Of a DNA stretch of 64,000 nucleotides, positions 11,438 through 20,064 are shown in pieces. The translations under genes were made by a program, and so were the position numbers. The notes under the pieces were generated by a model. It was not told the origin of the DNA. It was given only the letters and a program-made list of their open reading frames with translations, and made no database searches. The number at the start of each line of letters is the position of its first letter. The stretch's first letter is position 1. Source of the DNA: Paenibacillus sp. MMS20-IR301 (lineage in GTDB: Bacteria; Bacillota; Bacilli; Paenibacillales; Paenibacillaceae). Where the stretch lies: positions 62,001 through 126,000 of the forward strand of contig NZ_CP135275.1 in assembly GCF_032302195.1 (NCBI RefSeq), written 5' to 3'.

Positions 11438-11812
11438 GTGAACACAGTTATTTTATGGGCCGGACTAGCGCTGCTTATTGCACTGCTGACTTTCCTGAAC
11501 CAGAAGCAAGTCTATTCATCCGGGGTGAAAAAGGCTTACCGCACGCTGCGGGAGCTGGCGGCCAAAGTCCGCGCTGAGCAATCGGAGGCGGCTGACCTTG
11601 CGGGCTGGGAGACTTCACTCGCCGAGATGGAGAAGCATCCGAATGAATTTAATAAGCTGGACAATGAGATTGGCCTTCGCCGGGCCTTTGTCAAGTATCT
11701 GGAGCAGCATTACCCGCAGGATGCCAGACTCCCTGGTCTGCAGGAGGCAGCTGCGTATCAGAAGGACAGCGTATGGGGAATCAAGATGGGTGATTACGGC
11801 CCGAAAAAATAA
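11438..11812 (+). CDS. Membrane-anchored hypothetical protein
   Basis: 124-residue protein. One N-terminal membrane helix ([17 protein letters not shown]) is followed by a soluble helical domain with many charged residues ([18 protein letters not shown], then [20 protein letters not shown] helices). The start is GTG at 11438, placed by GGGAGGG seven bases upstream; an ATG at 11414 sits too close to its own purine run. The topology suggests a cytoplasmic helical domain tethered to the membrane. Function unknown. Confidence 0.8.
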   Translation: MNTVILWAGLALLIALLTFLNQKQVYSSGVKKAYRTLRELAAKVRAEQSEAADLAGWETSLAEMEKHPNEFNKLDNEIGLRRAFVKYLEQHYPQDARLPGLQEAAAYQKDSVWGIKMGDYGPKK

Positions 11813-11841
11813 AAAAATTCAGATTCATGGGGGCATTCACT

Positions 11842-12753
11842 ATGGAAAATATTTCAGGGCTGGAAGTAACCGACGAGCTGGTTGTCAGAGCTTTAGAGAA
11901 GAATCTTGCATTGATCCGCTTTGACCTTGACCGCCGGGTGGCCTATGTTAACGATGTTTTCGCCAGTTCAATGAAATACAGGGTAGAGGAAATGTATGGC
12001 ATGCAGCACCGGGAGCTTTGTTTCCCTTCTTTTGTAAACAGCCCGGATTATGAAATATTCTGGAACAACCTGCTGGCCGGCCGGAGCTTTCAGGATAAAA
12101 TCGAGCGGATGGATGCCGAGGGGAATTCGGTCTGGCTGGAAGCCACATACATGCCCGTGTACGATGCAACAGATACACAGGTGATCGGTGTATCCAAGGT
12201 AGCAACGAATATAACAGGCAGACAGAACAACATGAACAGGGTAGTCGAGCAAATGCAGGAGATGGCCGACAGTCTGAACCAGCGGGCGGAAAAAGGAATC
12301 GAACGGAGCCGGGAGCTCCTCGTGAGCATCGATAATATCGCCGGGGTATCCGGTGAGAATACCGAAACCTTACATAATCTTCAGGAGCAGGCCGGGGCGA
12401 TTCATGGCGTAGTTCAGACCATCCGCAATATTGCCTCGCAGACTCATCTCCTGGCCCTTAATGCCGCCATTGAAGCAGCTCACGCCGGAGAGTTCGGACG
12501 GGGCTTTGATGTTGTTGCCAAAGAGGTCAGAAAGCTGGCCGCCATGGTGCAGGACCAGATTACGGAAGTGCGGGACAGTGTTCAGGCGATAAACGTGGAA
12601 GTAAGCAGAATATCGACCGGACTGAACCTGGTTCAGGATAATGTGGAAGTAAGCCAGCAGCAGATTCAGGTGGCCCTGAATGAATTCACGCTGATTGCCT
12701 CCTCCGCGCAGGAGCTTGATAATCAGGCACGCGAAGTGATGAATATTGTCTGA
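11842..12753 (+). CDS. Soluble PAS-containing methyl-accepting chemotaxis protein
   Basis: 303-residue sensor. A PAS domain (about 10-125; [18 protein letters not shown]..., then a W/Y-rich PAC part) is followed directly by a short receptor signalling hairpin. The highly conserved tip, [20 protein letters not shown], is intact. There is no transmembrane helix, HAMP domain or periplasmic domain, so it should be cytoplasmic. Its signalling domain is shorter than in classical receptors, as in B. subtilis YfmS. The PAS domain may sense redox state, oxygen or a small ligand. The ATG at 11842 follows GGGGG at 8 nt. It ends before a terminator at 12791. Confidence 0.88.
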   Translation: MENISGLEVTDELVVRALEKNLALIRFDLDRRVAYVNDVFASSMKYRVEEMYGMQHRELCFPSFVNSPDYEIFWNNLLAGRSFQDKIERMDAEGNSVWLEATYMPVYDATDTQVIGVSKVATNITGRQNNMNRVVEQMQEMADSLNQRAEKGIERSRELLVSIDNIAGVSGENTETLHNLQEQAGAIHGVVQTIRNIASQTHLLALNAAIEAAHAGEFGRGFDVVAKEVRKLAAMVQDQITEVRDSVQAINVEVSRISTGLNLVQDNVEVSQQQIQVALNEFTLIASSAQELDNQAREVMNIV

Positions 12754-12790
12754 GTACCGCCGGGTTCAGCCCAGCATAGAATTTACATAG

Positions 12791-12833
12791 CAGCATGGCC
12801 TCTGTTTCATTCCGGGGGACATGCTGTTTTTGT
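12791..12833 (+). terminator. Terminator downstream of the chemoreceptor gene
   Basis: Stem CAGCATG (12791-12797) / CATGCTG (12820-12826), followed by TTTTTG. Confidence 0.8.
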
Positions 12834-12922
12834 GCAGCCGCTAATTATCCGCAATAATGAACCATTTGCTGTACTTGATTGTTATAAAGGTAATGCAAAT
12901 TAAGAAAGGAGGGCTTACCCAG

Positions 12923-13480
12923 GTGGGCAATAAGGAATTATTTCAAACCTACAGTAAAGAAGTATACAGGACCTGCTACTATATGGTGCATGATGCTGCC
13001 GATGCCGAGGATTTATGCCAGGAGGTATTCATTACTATTTTCCGCAGCCAGTGGCAGGAGATCGATTATCTGAAGGCCTGGATTATGAAAATCACAGTCA
13101 ATACATGCCTCAACCACCTGAAACGCCAGCAAAGTCTGCAGCAGAAGCTGCTGGCCAATCTCTACATGTTCAAAGCCAGCCCGCAGGCTTCTGTTGAGAA
13201 GCTGGTGGAGCAGCAGGAAACGAAGCTGGAATGGGCGGGGTATATGTCCCGGCTTCCGGTGAAGATCAGAGCAGTGCTGACCTTGCGGTATATGCATGAT
13301 TTCAGCCTGGCGGAAGTGGCGGACGCGCTGTCTATTCCAATCGGAACCGTCAAGTCAAGATTACATAAAGGGCTGCGGTCGATGAAGGAGATGCTGCGGG
13401 AGCCGGGATTGCCGGAGGAGCTAAGGAAGGGAGAAATTTATGAACAATCTGGAAGATGTGCTGAAACGGCAGTTAAATGA
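12923..13480 (+). CDS. ECF-type RNA polymerase sigma factor
   Basis: 185-residue sigma-70 family factor with only regions 2 and 4. Region 2 has the typical DAEDLCQEVFITIF segment. Region 4 carries the helix-turn-helix FSLAEVADALSIPIGTVKSR with the GTVKSRLHKGL signature. The start is GTG at 12923 after AAAGGAGGG (9 nt); an ATG at 12857 would add 22 residues without an SD. Its last 41 nt overlap the DUF4179 gene in another frame, pointing to translational coupling with a presumed anti-sigma or envelope-stress partner. Promoter targets are unknown. Confidence 0.92.
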   Translation: MGNKELFQTYSKEVYRTCYYMVHDAADAEDLCQEVFITIFRSQWQEIDYLKAWIMKITVNTCLNHLKRQQSLQQKLLANLYMFKASPQASVEKLVEQQETKLEWAGYMSRLPVKIRAVLTLRYMHDFSLAEVADALSIPIGTVKSRLHKGLRSMKEMLREPGLPEELRKGEIYEQSGRCAETAVK

Positions 13481-15110
13481 TGATAAGACTTTGACTTACC
13501 CTGACTTTGAGCAGATGTGGAAAAGATTAGGAGTGAACGATGCTGCTGGCCCGGTGCAAGTTGACGCTGAAGGACCTGCCGCCACCGGATACCGCCGGAA
13601 GAGAAGCTGGCAGCGTGTTGCTGTGCTGGCAAGCTTAAGTGTCCTGCTGGCGGCTGCTCCGGTCTATGCAGCAATCCATTACAACTGGGATGGGCTGCTG
13701 AGCGGCCGGAGCGGTGTTCAGGCGGCGCTTGCACAGAATCTGGGACAGCCGCTTGAGCAATCCCTGACTTATGACGGGCTGACATTGAAGCTGCATACAG
13801 CAATTGTGGATGAGAACCGCACAGTAATTCTGTATACACTTGATGTGGGTGCAAAGGATGAAGCTGCGTTGTGGAATGTGACGGATATGCAGCTTCAGGA
13901 CCAGCAGGGAAAGGTCTACGATGAAGGCTTCAGCTATCTGCAATGGGATGAGGGGAATGGCTGGTATAACGGCTACTTCGAGAGTGAGTGGACACCGCAG
14001 CAGGACAATGTGCAGATTACGTTAAAAGCTGCTGCGGTGGAGGCTTTCAGCTCGCATCAGCAAGCACTGCCGCTGGACAGCGGATCAGCGGCTGCTCAGG
14101 TCTTCCGGATCGGCGATGAGGGGATGCAGTCGATAGAAGTGAAGCCGTTTGCCCAAAACCAGAATAAGCTGCTGCTCTCCTCGGCAGTTACGTTTGATCA
14201 GCCGGAAGCCAAGGCTTGGACCCATCCCGAGATAGTCGCTTATAACGGCGCAACTAAGGTCAGCGGGCTCGCGGGCGGAACCTTCGGAACACCGGGGGAC
14301 AACGGAGAATATACGATGCAGCAGTATTTCCGGGATTCAGACATTGTCAGCGGGCAAACGACCTATGCCCTGCAGTATACCAAGCTGGAGCAGCATGTTA
14401 CCGGGCCGTGGGCGTTCGATCTGCAGCTGAGCAAACAGCAGATGGAGGGCGGAACAGTCAAACGGGTGCTGAATATACCGCTGGAGACCGGTGATACGCT
14501 GAACACGATTGAGGAAATGATCATTACCCCTTCGCAAATCCGCTTGAATGTACGGGTTGGCGGCAAATCGTTCAAGCATGATCTTCCCTACAAGCAATAT
14601 TCGCTGCTGGTGAACGGCCAGAGTCTTGAAGGCCATTTCTGGGGCAGCTCTGCTGATGACCGTGATGTGATGAAGCTGAAATTTGAGCGTCCGGAAGGGC
14701 TGGTAATCGATGAGGATACGCCAGTCACCTTCTTAGGGAAGTATAAAGTCACTATCCATGATGAGGACAAAGAGCCGCTGCTGCTAAGAGATATATCCTC
14801 TGAAAAGCAGACGGTAATGCGCGAAACCGGCGGTTATCCGGTGAAATGGACCTACTACATGCAGGGCAAGGATTTGTACGTGGAGACTGAAAGCGAGGAT
14901 ATTCATTTCGGCGGAGTGAATCAAACCTATATCGGCACCGGTAAAGACCGGCTGATCGGCAAAAAGGTAACGGTTAATTTCAGCGGTGACGGAAATAATC
15001 ATTCGATTGATGTCTATAAGGATTTCCAGGGGACGGAAGCCTCGGCTTATATGTTCTACTACTCAACAAATGCCCCCGGACAAGAGACCCGGGTTGTACT
15101 GCAGCCGTAG
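13440..15110 (+). CDS. DUF4179-family membrane protein, probable anti-sigma partner
   Basis: 556-residue protein. A cytoplasmic N-terminus of about 55 residues precedes one membrane helix (VAVLASLSVLLAAAPVYAA), and a large extracytoplasmic beta-rich part follows (DUF4179, then a DUF5643-like C-terminal half). This topology and its overlap with the ECF sigma gene fit an anti-sigma factor that senses envelope conditions. The ATG at 13440 follows GGAAGGGAGAAAT. A terminator lies at 15136. The anti-sigma role comes from context; the domain type comes from family resemblance. Confidence 0.85.
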   Translation: MNNLEDVLKRQLNDDKTLTYPDFEQMWKRLGVNDAAGPVQVDAEGPAATGYRRKRSWQRVAVLASLSVLLAAAPVYAAIHYNWDGLLSGRSGVQAALAQNLGQPLEQSLTYDGLTLKLHTAIVDENRTVILYTLDVGAKDEAALWNVTDMQLQDQQGKVYDEGFSYLQWDEGNGWYNGYFESEWTPQQDNVQITLKAAAVEAFSSHQQALPLDSGSAAAQVFRIGDEGMQSIEVKPFAQNQNKLLLSSAVTFDQPEAKAWTHPEIVAYNGATKVSGLAGGTFGTPGDNGEYTMQQYFRDSDIVSGQTTYALQYTKLEQHVTGPWAFDLQLSKQQMEGGTVKRVLNIPLETGDTLNTIEEMIITPSQIRLNVRVGGKSFKHDLPYKQYSLLVNGQSLEGHFWGSSADDRDVMKLKFERPEGLVIDEDTPVTFLGKYKVTIHDEDKEPLLLRDISSEKQTVMRETGGYPVKWTYYMQGKDLYVETESEDIHFGGVNQTYIGTGKDRLIGKKVTVNFSGDGNNHSIDVYKDFQGTEASAYMFYYSTNAPGQETRVVLQP

Positions 15111-15135
15111 CTGCTGCGGTGCAAATATTATACTG

Positions 15136-15177
15136 AAAGGCGGACCGTACCTGAACAGGGGCGGACGCCTTTTTTTT
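15136..15177 (+). terminator. Terminator downstream of the sigma/DUF4179 pair
   Basis: AAAGGCG (15136-15142) pairs with CGCCTTT (15166-15172), followed by a run of T. Confidence 0.8.
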
Positions 15178-15191
15178 GATGTGTGAGGTTA

Positions 15192-15221
15192 ATTTGGCAT
15201 ATCCGCCAAATGAGTTATGAT
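15192..15221 (+). promoter_or_regulatory. Promoter of tag with an embedded palindrome
   Basis: TTGGCA (15194-15199), a 16-nt spacer and TATGAT (15216-15221). A perfect inverted repeat ATTTGGC-N6-GCCAAAT (15192-15211) covers the -35 box and most of the spacer, the position of a repressor site. The regulator is unknown. Confidence 0.55.
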
Positions 15222-15267
15222 TAGAATACAGAGCAGACTGAAATAAATGAAAAGGGGAGAACGAAAC

Positions 15268-15846
15268 TTGACGATAACACGCTGCACCTGGGTGAATGAG
15301 GACCCGCTATATATTGCCTATCATGATGAGGAATGGGGCAAGCCGCTGCATGATGACCTGAAGCTGTTCGAGCTGCTGATGCTGGAGGGAATGCAGGCCG
15401 GGCTGAGCTGGTACACCGTACTTAAAAAGCGCGAGCATTTCCGTGAAGCCTTCGACGGGTTCGACCCGCACAAAATCGTGCACTACGGCGAGGACAAGGT
15501 TGCTGAGCTGCTGCAGGATAAAGGGATCATCCGGAACCGGCTGAAAATTAACGGGGTTATCCGCAATGCGGAGATTTATTTGCAGATTTGTGAAGAGGAA
15601 GGCAGCTTTGCCGGTTATCTCTGGAGCTTCATCGGCGGCTCGCCGGTGGTGAACAGCTGGCAGAGCAGGGCGGATGTCCCCGCAACCACTCCGCAGTCGG
15701 ATGCCATGAGCAAAGCGCTGAAGCAGAGGGGCATGAAGTTTGTCGGCTCTACGATCTGTTATGCTTTTATGCAGGCTTCCGGCATGGTGGACGATCACGC
15801 TTCTGATTGCTTTTGCCGCAGTACCGGGGCTGTTCACGGGAGCTGA
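15268..15846 (+). CDS. tag: DNA-3-methyladenine glycosylase I
   Basis: 192-residue base-excision repair enzyme that removes 3-methyladenine from alkylated DNA. It matches E. coli Tag closely: RCTWVNEDPLYIAYHDEEWG at the N-terminus, then EGMQAGLSWYTVLKKRE with the base-recognition Glu. The zinc ligands of the family are present as the early Cys and His (CTW, YHDEEW) and the late pair HASDC. The start is TTG at 15268 after AAGGGGAGA (8 nt). It is transcribed alone from the palindrome-bearing promoter just upstream. Confidence 0.95.
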   Translation: MTITRCTWVNEDPLYIAYHDEEWGKPLHDDLKLFELLMLEGMQAGLSWYTVLKKREHFREAFDGFDPHKIVHYGEDKVAELLQDKGIIRNRLKINGVIRNAEIYLQICEEEGSFAGYLWSFIGGSPVVNSWQSRADVPATTPQSDAMSKALKQRGMKFVGSTICYAFMQASGMVDDHASDCFCRSTGAVHGS

Positions 15847-15950
15847 GCCGGGGTTTGGCGCTGCAAGGGTAAGTAATGCTATACTATCCTAGATATGATT
15901 AATTAGACTATGCTTACGACGCTCACAAACTTTTAGGAGGATTTATTAAC

Positions 15951-17009
15951 ATGCTATGGCACGAACTGACGGTACATACAACAGAGGAAGCGCAGGAGAT
16001 GATTTCGAATCTGCTGTATGAGGCTGGTGCGGGCGGAGTTTCCATTGAAGAATCCGGAACGCTGAATAAAATACGGGACACCCGTTACGGTGAATTATAC
16101 GATGAGCCGCTGAATGATATCCCCGAAGGGGAAGCTGTAATTAAAGGTTATTATGCTGAAGCCGTGCTGATGGATGAGATTGTGGCTGAGCTGACGCCAA
16201 GAGTGGAGGAGCTGAGGGAGTTCGGGATTGATCCCGGTAAAGCGCTGATCTCCTGGAAGACCGTGGATGAGGATGAATGGGCTCACGCCTGGAAGCAGTA
16301 TTTCAAACCGCTGCGCGTCTCGGAGCGGCTGACCATTAAGCCTACATGGGAGGACTATACCCCAGAATCTGCTGAGGAAAAGATTATTGAAATTGACCCC
16401 GGCATGGCTTTCGGAACGGGAACCCACCCGACAACGGCGCTCTGCCTGCGTGCCCTTGAGCAGCATGTGCGGAGCGGTGATGAAGTTATTGATGTCGGCA
16501 CCGGCTCCGGAATCCTGGCTGTAGGTGCAGTGCTGCTGGGGGCAAAGTCCGTTCTGGCCCTGGACCTCGACCCGGTAGCTGTAGAGAGCGCGCGTGAGAA
16601 TGTGGCGCTGAACCGGCTGGAGCAGGCTATTACTGTCAAGGAAAGTGACCTTCTCTCACTGCTCGGCGGCGAAAGTGCAGCTGATACGGCAGCCGGAGAG
16701 ATGTGGCCGGCAGCCCGGCCCGGACATACATTGCAGCAGCAGGCAGAGCGTGATGCAGCTCCCGCTGACAGCAGCCTGGGAGTTACTCTGCCGGTGCGGA
16801 TTGTAGTGGCCAATATACTGGCTGAGATTATTGTACTGTTCACGGACGATGTATACCGTGCGCTGCAGCCGGAAGGGCTGTACATCACTTCCGGTATATA
16901 TAAGGATAAGGAAGGACTTGTAGCCGAGGCGCTGAAGGCTTCCGGTTTCGAAATTATAGAAATAACCCGTGAAGAAGACTGGGTGGCGTTTACAGCCGGA
17001 AAGAGGTAA
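15951..17009 (+). CDS. prmA: Ribosomal protein L11 methyltransferase
   Basis: 352-residue SAM-dependent enzyme that trimethylates L11. The N-terminal substrate-recognition domain is followed by the methyltransferase domain with GTGTHPTTALCL, then IDVGTGSGILAVGA (SAM loop) and VVANILAEII. It is longer than usual (about 310) because of an Ala/Glu-rich insert at about residues 236-281, between the SAM core and the VANILA motif. A TTTTAGGAGGAT sequence precedes the ATG. It is the YqeT position of the Bacillus dnaK locus and starts the downstream RNA-modification genes. Confidence 0.96.
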   Translation: MLWHELTVHTTEEAQEMISNLLYEAGAGGVSIEESGTLNKIRDTRYGELYDEPLNDIPEGEAVIKGYYAEAVLMDEIVAELTPRVEELREFGIDPGKALISWKTVDEDEWAHAWKQYFKPLRVSERLTIKPTWEDYTPESAEEKIIEIDPGMAFGTGTHPTTALCLRALEQHVRSGDEVIDVGTGSGILAVGAVLLGAKSVLALDLDPVAVESARENVALNRLEQAITVKESDLLSLLGGESAADTAAGEMWPAARPGHTLQQQAERDAAPADSSLGVTLPVRIVVANILAEIIVLFTDDVYRALQPEGLYITSGIYKDKEGLVAEALKASGFEIIEITREEDWVAFTAGKR

Positions 17010-17011
17010 AG

Positions 17012-17695
17012 ATGGATTTTCTGCAGAGCATTATACGATTTCCGCTGGAACAGCTTCCGTTCCTGCTGATTACCCTGCTGATTGCTTTTACAGTGCATGA
17101 GTTCGCCCATGCCTATTTCGCGAATAAATTCGGTGACCCGACTGCACGCCTGCTGGGACGTATGACCCTGAATCCGGCGGTGCATTTTGATTTCTTCGGT
17201 ATTATCATGATGGTCATTGCCGGGTTCGGCTGGGCGCGTCCGGTTCCGGTGAACCGTGACAATTTCAGCCGCCCGCGGCTGATGGGCGTAATCGTGTCCG
17301 CTGTCGGTCCAATCAGCAACCTGTTGCTCGGCTTTATCGGAGCGATGATCTATTCGGCATTAGCTGCAACGGGCGTGCTGGAATCGATCAGCAATGACCG
17401 TGTGCTTCAAGCGGTGTACTGGTTCTTCGGCATTTTCATTCAACTTAACTTCTTCCTGTTCCTGTTCAATTTAATTCCGCTGCCGCCGCTGGACGGCTAC
17501 CGGATTGTCGAGGATGTCGCGCCGCGCCCTATCCGCGGAAGACTGCAGCAGTATGAGCAGTGGGCAGTGTTTCTCTTCCTGCTGATTATCTTTATCCCGG
17601 GTCTGCGAGCATATACGATTGGACCGCTGGATAACTGGGCTTCGCAAATGGCCGGCGGATCGGTCCAATTCTTCTTCAAACTGTTCGGCAGCTAG
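17012..17695 (+). CDS. Site-2 protease family membrane metalloprotease (M50)
   Basis: 227-residue integral membrane protein. The HExxH zinc motif appears as HEFAH in the first helix, and the third ligand region is NLIPLPPLDGYRI near residue 155. Four to five membrane helices are visible. It belongs to the short group without a PDZ domain, often annotated as site-2 protease or YwhC-like. Its substrate is unknown. The start lies 2 nt after the prmA stop and follows AAGAGGTAAAG, so it is probably co-transcribed with prmA. Confidence 0.9.
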   Translation: MDFLQSIIRFPLEQLPFLLITLLIAFTVHEFAHAYFANKFGDPTARLLGRMTLNPAVHFDFFGIIMMVIAGFGWARPVPVNRDNFSRPRLMGVIVSAVGPISNLLLGFIGAMIYSALAATGVLESISNDRVLQAVYWFFGIFIQLNFFLFLFNLIPLPPLDGYRIVEDVAPRPIRGRLQQYEQWAVFLFLLIIFIPGLRAYTIGPLDNWASQMAGGSVQFFFKLFGS

Positions 17696-17784
17696 ACTCG
17701 AAGCTGAATTGAGGGATGTTCAGGCGGGCTTAAACGTTGTACAATATAACGTGATATTTTTTAGAGATGGATTAAGTAGGTGAA

Positions 17785-17827
17785 GCGGCGGCCGGGACCT
17801 GATTTTAGCGGGGACACCGCCGCTTTT
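17785..17827 (+). terminator. Terminator between the M50 gene and rsmE
   Basis: GCGGCGG (17785-17791) / CCGCCGC (17817-17823), followed by TTTTA. Confidence 0.7.
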
Positions 17828-17859
17828 ACGCTGAATAACGGACAGGATGATGATAAAAA

Positions 17860-18624
17860 ATGCAGCGTTATTTCGTATCTCCGGCACAGTTCGGACAAGA
17901 GCAGGTAAGGATTGACGGCGAAGACGCCCGCCATATTGCCAAGGTCATGCGCGGCAAGGCCGGGGACAAGCTGATTGTCAGCGACGGCGTTTCCCGTGAA
18001 GCGCTGGCGGAGATTGTAGCCATTGAGATTGGTGAGGTTACCGCAGGCATATTGGAGAACTTACCCATGACCCATGAGCCGCGGATTAAGATCACTGTAG
18101 CCCAGAGCCTGCCCAAAGGCGATAAGCTGGAGACGGTAATCCAGAAATGCACGGAGATTGGTGCAGTAGCCTTCACCCCGTTCCTCTCCGAACGGACCAT
18201 TGTGCAGTATGATGAGCGCAAGGAGAGCAAACGGGTGGAACGCTGGCGCAAAATCTGCAAGGAAGCAGCAGAGCAGGCCCACCGGAATATTGTTCCGGAG
18301 GTGCATTCGCCGCTTGGCTGGAAGCTGCTGCTGAAGAGCTTCAGCCAGTATGATGCAGTCTATTTCTGTTATGAAAAAGAAGAAGGGCTGCAGCTGCGCA
18401 GCGCTGCCGCACCGTGGCTGGCCGCACTTCCGCAGGACTCCGGCGCCAAAGTGATGATTGTCGTCGGTCCGGAGGGCGGGTTCAGCCCTGAGGAATGCAG
18501 CGCGGCTGAAGAAGCCGGGGCAGTATCCGTAGGACTTGGCCGGCGTATTCTGCGCTGTGAAACTGCAGGCATGGTTGCCGCCGCCTGCATTCTATATGAA
18601 TCCGGAGAAATGGGGGGAGCTTAA
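17860..18624 (+). CDS. rsmE: 16S rRNA (uracil-1498-N3)-methyltransferase RsmE
   Basis: 254-residue SPOUT methyltransferase. An N-terminal PUA-like domain (MQRYFVSPAQF...DARHIAKVMR) is followed by the knotted SAM-binding domain with VVGPEGGFSPEE and LGRRILRCETA. It methylates m3U1498 in the 30S subunit in the known family. The SD is weak (AGGATGATG). It ends 3 nt before mtaB, matching the yqeU-yqeV order of Bacillus. Confidence 0.96.
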   Translation: MQRYFVSPAQFGQEQVRIDGEDARHIAKVMRGKAGDKLIVSDGVSREALAEIVAIEIGEVTAGILENLPMTHEPRIKITVAQSLPKGDKLETVIQKCTEIGAVAFTPFLSERTIVQYDERKESKRVERWRKICKEAAEQAHRNIVPEVHSPLGWKLLLKSFSQYDAVYFCYEKEEGLQLRSAAAPWLAALPQDSGAKVMIVVGPEGGFSPEECSAAEEAGAVSVGLGRRILRCETAGMVAAACILYESGEMGGA

Positions 18625-18627
18625 GCA

Positions 18628-19980
18628 ATGCCATCAGTAGCTTTTTATACGTTGGGATGCAAAGTTAATTTCTATGATACAGAAGCCATCTGGCAGCTGT
18701 TCAAAAATGATGGATATGAACAGGTTGATTTCGAGGGTTCCGCTGATGTCTACCTGATTAATACCTGTACGGTAACCAATACGGGCGACAAGAAGAGCCG
18801 GCAGATGATCCGCCGGGCGGTCCGCCGCAATCCTGAAGCCATTGTGGCGGTAACCGGCTGCTATGCGCAGACCTCACCGGGGGAGATTCTGGATATTCCC
18901 GGCGTGGATCTTGTAATCGGCAACCAGGACCGTGAGCATATCATGACCCATGTGAAGAATATTCAGGAGTCGCGCCAGCCGGTGAATGCCGTGCGCAATA
19001 TTATGAAGACGCGTGAATTCGAGGAGCTGGATGTGCCGGGCTTTGCCGACCGGACACGGGCGTTCATGAAGATTCAGGACGGCTGCAACAACTTCTGTAC
19101 CTTCTGCATCATTCCGTGGTCGCGCGGGCTGTCGCGCAGCCGTGATCCGAAATCGATTGTCGCCCAGGCACATCAGCTAGTTGAGGCCGGATACAAGGAG
19201 TTTGTCCTGACCGGGATTCATACCGGAGGCTATGGGGATGATCTTGATAACTACCGCCTTGCGGATCTGCTCTGGGAGCTGGACAAGGTGGACGGGCTGG
19301 AACGGGTACGCATCAGCTCTATTGAAGCGAGCCAGATTGACGAGAAGCTGCTGGAGGTGCTGAACCGCAGCAAGAAGATGTGCCGCCATCTGCATATTCC
19401 GCTGCAGGCCGGCCATAACGAGGTGCTGAAGGCGATGCGCCGCAAGTACACGACTGAGGAATATTATGCCAAAATGCAGCTGATCCGCCAGGCGATGCCG
19501 GATGTAGGTATTACAACCGATGTGATTGTCGGTTTCCCCGGGGAGACCGAGGAGATGTTCCAGGCCGGCTATGACTTCATGAAGGCAGTCAATTACTCGG
19601 AAATGCATGTGTTCCCTTATTCCAAACGGACCGGAACACCGGCAGCGCGGATGCTGAACCAGGTGGATGAAGAGATCAAGAATGCCCGCGTGCAGCAGCT
19701 GATTGATCTCTCGGAGGAGATGCAGCTTGCCTACGCCCAGAAGTTCGTCGGCAGGACCGTATCCGTCATTGCCGAGCGCTCGGCCAAGGATGCGCCGGGC
19801 CGCACGACCCAGCACGGCTTCAGCGACAATTATCTGCAGGTTCTGTTCAGCGGTGGAGATTCACTGCAGGGCGAGCTATGCCAGGTGAAGATTACCGAAG
19901 CGGGCGTTAATGAATGCCGCGGCGAGCTGGTAAGTGTAAGCAGCTCCGCAGCTGCTGAGCTGCGTGCGAGTGTACGCTAG
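18628..19980 (+). CDS. mtaB: tRNA t6A37 methylthiotransferase MtaB
   Basis: 450-residue radical-SAM methylthiotransferase that converts t6A to ms2t6A at position 37 of tRNA. The N-terminal UPF0004 domain has three cluster Cys (LGCKVN, NTCTVTN, TGCYAQ). The radical-SAM motif is CNNFCTFC at about residues 152-159. A TRAM RNA-binding domain ends the protein. The ATG at 18628 follows GGGGGGAGC. A terminator begins 40 nt after the stop. Confidence 0.97.
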   Translation: MPSVAFYTLGCKVNFYDTEAIWQLFKNDGYEQVDFEGSADVYLINTCTVTNTGDKKSRQMIRRAVRRNPEAIVAVTGCYAQTSPGEILDIPGVDLVIGNQDREHIMTHVKNIQESRQPVNAVRNIMKTREFEELDVPGFADRTRAFMKIQDGCNNFCTFCIIPWSRGLSRSRDPKSIVAQAHQLVEAGYKEFVLTGIHTGGYGDDLDNYRLADLLWELDKVDGLERVRISSIEASQIDEKLLEVLNRSKKMCRHLHIPLQAGHNEVLKAMRRKYTTEEYYAKMQLIRQAMPDVGITTDVIVGFPGETEEMFQAGYDFMKAVNYSEMHVFPYSKRTGTPAARMLNQVDEEIKNARVQQLIDLSEEMQLAYAQKFVGRTVSVIAERSAKDAPGRTTQHGFSDNYLQVLFSGGDSLQGELCQVKITEAGVNECRGELVSVSSSAAAELRASVR

Positions 19981-20019
19981 GTGTTCGACAGCGTGATAGG
20001 TCAACTATAATATCTGTTT

Positions 20020-20064
20020 AAGGGGATGTTCCCGTGCCGCTGAGGCCCCGGGGCATCCTTTTTT
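20020..20064 (+). terminator. Terminator downstream of mtaB
   Basis: AAGGGGATG...CCC pairs with GGGGCATCCTT, followed by TTTTTT. Confidence 0.75.
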
